Shown: positions 6,184 to 10,370 of the stretch, in pieces
Position numbering within the stretch: position 1 is the stretch's first letter
Layout of the letters: the number at the start of each line of letters is the position of its first letter
NCBI GenBank assembly: GCA_041309145.1
Contig: JBFZAG010000148.1
Location: forward strand, 1 to 10,370
From: JAPLLS01 sp041309145
GTDB taxonomy: Bacteria > Omnitrophota > Gorgyraeia > Gygaellales > Profunditerraquicolaceae
Length of the DNA stretch: 10,370 bases
Direction: 5' to 3'
The notes under the pieces: model-generated
Database searches by the model: none
Told to the model about the DNA's origin: nothing
What the model saw: the letters and a program-made list of their open reading frames with translations, nothing else
Position numbers and translations under genes: made by a program

Positions 6184-7194
6184 ATGTCTAAAAAAATAAT
6201 ATTTTTCATTTTGGCGGTGTTTCCGCTATTTTTAGGAGGTCAAATGAAAGAAGGGAGAACCCCCGGAAAGATTTCTATTTTTAACGCGGCTACCGGGCAG
6301 GTCGAGCAGGTGGAAAAAATCGAGAGGACCGATGACGAGTGGAAGAAGATCCTCGAGCCGGAACAGTTCCGGGTGACCAGGCAAAAAGGCACAGAGATTC
6401 CGGTTCAAGGCAAATGCGATCTGCCTAAAGAGAAAGGGGTTTATCAATGCGTTGGTTGCGGGATCGATCTTTTTAACGTGGCCACCAAATTCGACTCCGG
6501 AACCGGCTGGCCGAGTTTTTGGGATCCGGTTTCTGATTTGAATATCCGGTTTGAAGAAGACCGCAGTTTAGGGACGAAAAGGACCGAAGTGCTTTGCAGC
6601 CGATGCGGAGCTCATCTGGGCCATGTTTTCGATGACGGCCCTGAGCCGACCGGCAAGCGTTATTGCATTAACGGGGTGGCTTTAAAGTTCGTTGAACTGC
6701 CTCCGGTTGATAGCTCCGGGAAGGAGAAAGCGGTTTTTGCTGCCGGGTGTTTCTGGGGAGTAGAAGAATCTTTCCGCACTCTTAAGGGAGTGGCGACTAC
6801 TAAAGTCGGCTATACCGGAGGAACGCTGAAAAGACCGACTTATGAAGATGTTTGCACGGATAAAACCGGCCACGCCGAAGCCGTGGAAGTGGTTTTTGAC
6901 CCTAAGATCATAAGCTATTCGGGATTGCTGGATGTATTCTGGAAGATCCATGATCCCACCCAAAAGAACCGCCAGGGTCCGGATATCGGCACCCAGTACC
7001 GGAGCGCGATCTTCTATCTTTCTCCGGAGCAGAAGAAAGCCGCCCTGGAATCGAAAGACGAGCTGGAGAAATCCGGAAAGTTCAAGAAAGAGATCGCCAC
7101 CGAGATCATCCCGGCCCGGGAGTTCTACGAGGCCGAGTTCTACCACCAGAAATATTTAAAAAAACGGGGAATGCCCGGCCGCAGTTCAAAATAA
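6184..7194 (+). CDS. msrAB: Bifunctional peptide methionine sulfoxide reductase, MsrB-MsrA fusion
   Basis: Repairs oxidised methionine in proteins: the MsrB half reduces the R-sulfoxide and the MsrA half the S-sulfoxide. Starting at ATG 6184 gives 336 residues. An in-frame GTG at 6172 overlaps the probable ribosome site GGTGAG (6171-6176) and is less likely. The N-terminus is a signal-like hydrophobic stretch (MSKKIIFFILAVFPLFLGG) without a clear cleavage site. Counted from 6184, MsrB lies at about 45-175: zinc pairs C89/C92 and C138/C141, GWPSFW at 108-113, catalytic Cys in RYCIN (C161). MsrA follows at about 183-325 with the catalytic GCFWG (C189), GHAEAV and the GTQYRS motif. The usual MsrB resolving Cys is replaced by Thr in DSGTGWPSF, and MsrA has no C-terminal recycling cysteines. 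A second ATG at 6244 has a perfect AGGAGG, so a cytosolic form is possible. It has its own promoter, and the next gene is 5 bases away. Confidence 0.95.
   Translation: MSKKIIFFILAVFPLFLGGQMKEGRTPGKISIFNAATGQVEQVEKIERTDDEWKKILEPEQFRVTRQKGTEIPVQGKCDLPKEKGVYQCVGCGIDLFNVATKFDSGTGWPSFWDPVSDLNIRFEEDRSLGTKRTEVLCSRCGAHLGHVFDDGPEPTGKRYCINGVALKFVELPPVDSSGKEKAVFAAGCFWGVEESFRTLKGVATTKVGYTGGTLKRPTYEDVCTDKTGHAEAVEVVFDPKIISYSGLLDVFWKIHDPTQKNRQGPDIGTQYRSAIFYLSPEQKKAALESKDELEKSGKFKKEIATEIIPAREFYEAEFYHQKYLKKRGMPGRSSK
6234..6246 (+). promoter_or_regulatory. Internal consensus ribosome site and second start of msrBA
   Basis: AGGAGG at 6234-6239, four bases before an in-frame ATG at 6244-6246. This is a far better ribosome site than that of the upstream starts. 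Use of this start would remove the hydrophobic N-terminus and yield a 316-residue cytosolic MsrBA that still contains both complete catalytic domains. It may be the main start, an alternative one, or a coincidence of the Gly-Gly codons. Confidence 0.5.
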
Positions 7195-7199
7195 AGAAC

Positions 7200-7781
7200 A
7201 TGGGGTTTCTTGTCAGGCTTAAAAACGAGGCCATCGAGTGGTGCCAGGCAAAGAGCTGGCTTATTCGTTTGCCGTTCCTGCTTTGGTTTTCCTATGTGCT
7301 TATCAGGCATTTGAGCGATCCCGTGTACTCGAGCATCCTGGGAGGCTTGAATCTGGGCATCCACGAGCTGGGCCATGTTATCTTCGGTTTTACGGGCCAG
7401 TTTCTCGGGGTTGCCGGAGGGACTATTTTCCAGCTGTTTGTTCCGCTGTTCGCGGTCTGGAATTTCTACCGGCAGAATGATTTTTTCTCCATAGCTCTTT
7501 CCTTTGGCTGGCTATCCACAAACTTATTCAGCGTGGCTACTTATGCCGCTGACGCCAGAAAACTGGAACTTCCCCTGGTAAGTCCTTTTGGCGGGGACAG
7601 CGTGGTCCATGACTGGGAGTATATGCTTTCGGCTATGAATATCCTGGAATACGACGTTCTGGTCGGATGGATATTCCGGGTCCTGGCCATGATCTCGATG
7701 CTGGTTTGTTTTACTGCCGGAGGCTGGCTCTTATGGCAGATGTTTATTTCCCGCTCCAGAGATTCTTCCCTGAAAAATTAG
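7200..7781 (+). CDS. Polytopic membrane protein with HExxH motif, M50-like putative metalloprotease
   Basis: I do not recognise a characterised family. The 193-residue protein has about four hydrophobic segments: near 22-36, 68-88, 97-116 and 152-182. Just after the first, in NLGIHELGHVIFGF, H55-E56-x2-H59 forms the HExxH zinc site of intramembrane proteases of the M50 (site-2 protease) type. The Gly-rich stretch GVAGGTIFQLFVPLFAVW (70-87) also recalls that group. The usual second motif (N/D)PDG is absent. HDWEYML at 137-143 could supply a third metal ligand, but this is a guess. There is no signal peptide and no soluble domain. The start at ATG 7200 lacks a clear ribosome site and lies 5 bases after msrBA, so translation is probably coupled and the two share a transcript. 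The alternative is a structural membrane protein that merely keeps the motif. Confidence is high that it is a gene, moderate that it binds metal. Confidence 0.75.
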   Translation: MGFLVRLKNEAIEWCQAKSWLIRLPFLLWFSYVLIRHLSDPVYSSILGGLNLGIHELGHVIFGFTGQFLGVAGGTIFQLFVPLFAVWNFYRQNDFFSIALSFGWLSTNLFSVATYAADARKLELPLVSPFGGDSVVHDWEYMLSAMNILEYDVLVGWIFRVLAMISMLVCFTAGGWLLWQMFISRSRDSSLKN

Positions 7782-7785
7782 CCGT

Positions 7786-7813
7786 TTGCTTGGGATCGAT
7801 CCGGTGATATAAT
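7786..7813 (+). promoter_or_regulatory. Extended -10 promoter of the ktr operon, with palindrome in the spacer
   Basis: TATAAT at 7808-7813, preceded by TGA at 7805-7807, gives a perfect extended -10 element. The -35 box is weak (TTGCTT at 7786-7791, spacer 16), which is usual for extended -10 promoters. It begins five bases after the previous stop codon (7781). A perfect 10-base palindrome GGATCGATCC (7793-7802) sits between the boxes and could be a regulator site. The transcript would start near 7820, just before the AAGGAG ribosome site at 7822-7827. Confidence 0.7.
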
Positions 7814-7836
7814 AAAAATCCAAGGAGCGATCGGTA

Positions 7837-9531
7837 ATGATCAACAGATTAAGAATGAAGTTCGATTATTTCGTAGGTTTTGTCGCTTTTTTCGCTTTTG
7901 CCCTGCTCTTATTGGAAAATTCCGCCTACCTTAAGCCTTATTCCTATATTATCGGCGAGATAAACCTGATCATCGGCCTGATATTTATCCTGGACATACT
8001 CCTGCGTTTCTTCTCCAGCAGCAATAAGAAAAAATATTTATGGCATAACTGCTTTGACCTGATCGTTTTCATTCCTTTTATCCAGCTGATCCGGGGGATA
8101 GATAATACGCCTTTTTTTGTCATTATCCGGCAGGCGGTCATTATCGTCATGCTTCTTTCGCGGATCAGGAAAACCACAAAGCTGATCAATCTGCTCGGCC
8201 TCAAACCGGCCCAGATGATGATCGCTACATTCGGCATGGCTATTGGAATTGGAACAGTACTTTTGATGCTGCCCGCGGCTACTATGACCGGGATCAAGAC
8301 ATCTTTAATTGACGCCCTTTTTACCGCTACCTCTGCTACCTGCGTTACCGGGCTTACCGTTGTGGATACCGGAACTTATTTCAGCGTTTTCGGGCAGATG
8401 GTGATCCTGGCGCTTATCCAGGTCGGGGGATTAGGAATAATGACTTTTTCGGTTTCTCTGGCGCTGATCCTGGGCAAGCGGATGAACATGAAACAGGAAG
8501 CGATGATGACCGGCGTTCTGGAACAGTCCGCGCTTTCCCAGGTCAAGAACCTGGTGATGTATATTTTCAAGATGACATTCATCTTTGAGTTATTCGGGGC
8601 AATATTATTATTTCTGGCCTGGGTGGGTAAAACCGGGGGGGTGTTCAAGACCCTGTATCATGCTGTTTTTCATTCCGTTTCCGCTTTTTGTAACGCCGGT
8701 TTTTCCACTTTTACCGATAATCTTACGGGGTTTCGCGATGATATAAGCACTAATGCGGTGATCTGTGTTTTGATCATTATCGGCGGCCTGGGCTTTATGG
8801 TCATCAGGGACTTGCAGGAAAATTTTCGCAACCGGCTCACTTTTTCCATTAAAAGAAAATTGCAGCTTAAGGTCCAGACCAAGATCGTGCTTTGGACCTC
8901 AGCTATATTGATCATTCTGGGAGCGGCGGTTTTTTATTTTCTGGAAAAAAACGCTTTATTCTCCGGGCTCAGTTCTAAAAGCCGGATCCTGGCGTCATTG
9001 TTCCAGTCGGTCACAGCCCGGACCGCGGGATTCAACAGCTGCGATATAGGCCGGCTTTCTTTGGCTTCGCTTTTGGTGACGATGGGGTTAATGTTTATCG
9101 GAGGCTCCCCGGGATCTACCGCCGGAGGCGTCAAAACCACGACTTTTTCCATTCTTTGGGCCAGCCTTGCCGGAGAGTTCAAGTCCAAGAAGACAGTGGA
9201 GATGTTCAAGCGGACCATCCCGGAGGATGTGATCAGGAAAGCCGGGATCATGTTTTTCTCCTCGGTTATTCTGGTATTTCTGGTTCTGGCGGGGCTATTG
9301 TTTACGGAAAAAAAGATATTTGCGGATACTCTGTTTGAAACGATCAGCGCTTTCGGCACGGTCGGCCTGTCTACCGGCCTGACCACGGCGCTTTCTTTAA
9401 AAGGCAAATTACTGATCGCGGTTTTGATGTTCATCGGAAGGCTTGGCCCTCTTACCGTGGGGTATGCTTTTTTGAAGCTTCGTCCCGGCCCCAAGTACGA
9501 GTATGCCGCGGAGAGCGTGGCCGTAGGCTGA
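7837..9531 (+). CDS. ktrB: TrkH/KtrB-family potassium uptake channel subunit with N-terminal voltage-sensor-like domain
   Basis: Inner-membrane K+ translocating subunit of a Ktr/Trk system. Residues from about 125 on form the four-fold TrkH/KtrB pore. The filter loops are TATSATCVTGL (G172), SAFCNAGF (G288), SVTARTAGFN (G398) and SAFGTVGL (G510), so each of the four filter glycines is present. The intramembrane gate loop GGSPGSTAGGVKTTT (422-436) and the pore arginine in IGRLGP (R535) are also intact. Residues 1-120 are an extra domain with four hydrophobic segments. The second has D53-x3-R57 (ILDILLRFF), the third NCFDLIVFIPF (D74), and the fourth carries R98, R109, R111, K112 and K115. That layout matches the voltage-sensor part of cation channels. 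The total of 564 residues exceeds the usual 440-490. AAGGAG at 7822-7827 supports ATG 7837. The single-RCK partner lies 22 bases downstream. Ktr versus Trk naming is uncertain, K+ transport is not. Confidence 0.93.
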   Translation: MINRLRMKFDYFVGFVAFFAFALLLLENSAYLKPYSYIIGEINLIIGLIFILDILLRFFSSSNKKKYLWHNCFDLIVFIPFIQLIRGIDNTPFFVIIRQAVIIVMLLSRIRKTTKLINLLGLKPAQMMIATFGMAIGIGTVLLMLPAATMTGIKTSLIDALFTATSATCVTGLTVVDTGTYFSVFGQMVILALIQVGGLGIMTFSVSLALILGKRMNMKQEAMMTGVLEQSALSQVKNLVMYIFKMTFIFELFGAILLFLAWVGKTGGVFKTLYHAVFHSVSAFCNAGFSTFTDNLTGFRDDISTNAVICVLIIIGGLGFMVIRDLQENFRNRLTFSIKRKLQLKVQTKIVLWTSAILIILGAAVFYFLEKNALFSGLSSKSRILASLFQSVTARTAGFNSCDIGRLSLASLLVTMGLMFIGGSPGSTAGGVKTTTFSILWASLAGEFKSKKTVEMFKRTIPEDVIRKAGIMFFSSVILVFLVLAGLLFTEKKIFADTLFETISAFGTVGLSTGLTTALSLKGKLLIAVLMFIGRLGPLTVGYAFLKLRPGPKYEYAAESVAVG

Positions 9532-9553
9532 AAAACTAAAAGGAGAAAATATT

Positions 9554-10243
9554 ATGCGCCAGGTAGCTGTAATTGGTCTGGGAAAGTTCGGCAGCACGGT
9601 CGCCAGGGAGCTTACGGAAAGAGGAGCTCAGGTCATCGCCCTGGACGAGAATAAAGAGCGGGTGGAAAGCATCAAAGAATCAGTCACCTATGCCGCGGTG
9701 GTGAATTCCACGGATGAAAGCGCCTTGCGCGCGGTCGGTATCCAGAATGTGGACATCGCCGTGGTCTGCGTAGGCGAGGATGTGGAGGCTAACCTGTTGA
9801 CTACGCTTTTACTAAAAAAAATGGGGGTCAATAAGATCTGGGCCAGGGCGATCAGCCCTTTGCAGCAGGAGATCTTAAAGACCCTGGAAGTCGATAATAT
9901 AATCAATCTTGAAGAAGAGATGGGCGTTCTGGTAGCTAACAGCCTGATCTCGCGGAGCATCTCCAAATGCATCCCGATCACCCCCGGCCACAGCATCGCC
10001 GAATTAAAGGTGCCCAAGAGCTTTATAAGTAAGAATATCAGAGAGCTCAGGCTCCGGGAGAGCTTCAAGTTGAATATCGTGGCGATCAAGAAAAAGAAGC
10101 CGCAGATAAACAGCCTCGGAGAAAGAATCTTCGAGGATTATATGGAACACGTCCCTGCGCCGGACGACCCTTTGGTGGAAACAGATATCCTGATGGTCAT
10201 CGGCAAGGATGAGGATATCGAAAAGTTTTCCCGGCAATCTTAA
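9554..10243 (+). CDS. ktrA: KtrA/TrkA-family RCK regulatory subunit of K+ uptake
   Basis: Cytoplasmic nucleotide-binding gating subunit. Known KtrA proteins form an octameric ring under the KtrB dimer and open or close it with ATP/ADP or NAD(H). The N-terminal RCK_N domain (about 1-125) is a Rossmann fold with GLGKFG at 8-13, acidic D31 at the end of strand two (IALDENKERVE), and the conserved segment ARAISPLQQEILKTLEVDNI followed by E120-E122. The C-terminal RCK_C domain spans about 138-218 (GHSIAELKVP onward). It holds a single RCK unit of 229 residues, as KtrA does, rather than the tandem pair of E. coli TrkA. AGGAGA at 9541-9546, eight bases before ATG 9554, is a good ribosome site. It lies 22 bases after the channel gene with no terminator between, so the two are co-transcribed. 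Confidence 0.94.
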   Translation: MRQVAVIGLGKFGSTVARELTERGAQVIALDENKERVESIKESVTYAAVVNSTDESALRAVGIQNVDIAVVCVGEDVEANLLTTLLLKKMGVNKIWARAISPLQQEILKTLEVDNIINLEEEMGVLVANSLISRSISKCIPITPGHSIAELKVPKSFISKNIRELRLRESFKLNIVAIKKKKPQINSLGERIFEDYMEHVPAPDDPLVETDILMVIGKDEDIEKFSRQS

Positions 10244-10249
10244 AAAACC

Positions 10250-10370
10250 ATGGAAAAGAAAAATAATAATCTTAAAATGATCTGGACGGTAATCTTTGTC
10301 TCCCTGGTTGCGGGGCTGGTCGCGGCTTCCCGGGCCAAAAGCTTTACCCCCGCCCAGAGTTATCTTTTTT
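10250..10370 (+). CDS. Hypothetical protein, 3' end outside the window
   Basis: An open frame from ATG 10250 runs without a stop to the window edge, giving 40 residues. A short polar start (MEKKNNNLK) is followed by a hydrophobic helix (IWTVIFVSLVAGLVAAS) and then SRAKSFTPAQSYLF. This is the profile of a membrane-protein N-terminus or an uncleaved anchor. It starts six bases after the ktrA stop with no terminator between, so it is probably in the same transcript. No strong ribosome site is visible before ATG 10250; an internal ATG at 10277 is an alternative. I cannot name the family from this fragment. Confidence 0.55.
   Translation, partial: MEKKNNNLKMIWTVIFVSLVAGLVAASRAKSFTPAQSYLF

Noticed and set aside
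7566..7572. GGAACTT as a second ECF promoter -35 box (also at 8371-8377)
   Set aside because: Both copies lie inside coding sequence and no TCTAA-like -10 box occurs at the required spacing.
8934..9494. 186-codon minus-strand open frame opposite the K+ channel gene
   Set aside because: The + strand encodes intact TrkH/KtrB filter motifs over the same bases; the antisense translation shows no motif or membrane pattern of its own.

Overview
The window reads as an ordinary chromosomal stretch from a Gram-negative (diderm) bacterium of roughly 50% GC. Every supported gene is on the + strand, and they are packed into short operons with 11-nt overlaps or gaps of a few bases. A TolC-type outer-membrane channel, a Spy/CpxP-like periplasmic protein and a MacB-type exporter show that an outer membrane is present. 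The gene style resembles uncultured diderm lineages such as Omnitrophota (PVC group), but that is an impression and not a proven placement. I see no tRNA, rRNA, CRISPR array, transposon or phage gene.

Region 1 (1-1510) is an envelope-stress module: an ECF sigma factor (5' end outside the window), its overlapping zinc-finger anti-sigma factor, and a Spy/CpxP-like periplasmic protein. A very good ECF-type promoter (GGAACTT-N16-GTCTAA) lies exactly between the anti-sigma stop codon and the periplasmic gene, so the sigma factor probably drives that gene directly. A strong hairpin terminator closes the unit.

Region 2 (1511-6092) is a tripartite macrolide/peptide-type efflux operon led by a small AbrB-type DNA-binding protein: abrB-like, tolC-like, a periplasmic adaptor with a very short hairpin, and a MacB-type ABC transporter. 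A consensus promoter (TTGACA-N17-TATGCT) precedes it, overlaid by inverted and direct repeats that look like operator sites, possibly for the AbrB protein itself.

Region 3 (6093-7781) has its own promoter. It encodes an MsrB-MsrA fusion for methionine sulfoxide repair, with two credible starts that would give a membrane/exported form and a cytosolic form, and then a polytopic membrane protein with an HExxH motif that could be a divergent M50-like metalloprotease.

Region 4 (7782-10243) is a Ktr/Trk potassium-uptake operon with an extended -10 promoter. The channel subunit carries an extra N-terminal domain of about 120 residues that looks like a four-helix voltage-sensor domain, followed by a single-RCK regulatory subunit (KtrA). 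A further gene starts at 10250 and runs off the window.

The unifying theme is envelope and stress homeostasis: stress sensing, efflux, oxidised-methionine repair and K+ uptake. The most unusual items are the voltage-sensor-like domain fused to the K+ transporter, the two-start MsrBA protein, the reduced hairpin of the adaptor and the repeat array over the efflux promoter.
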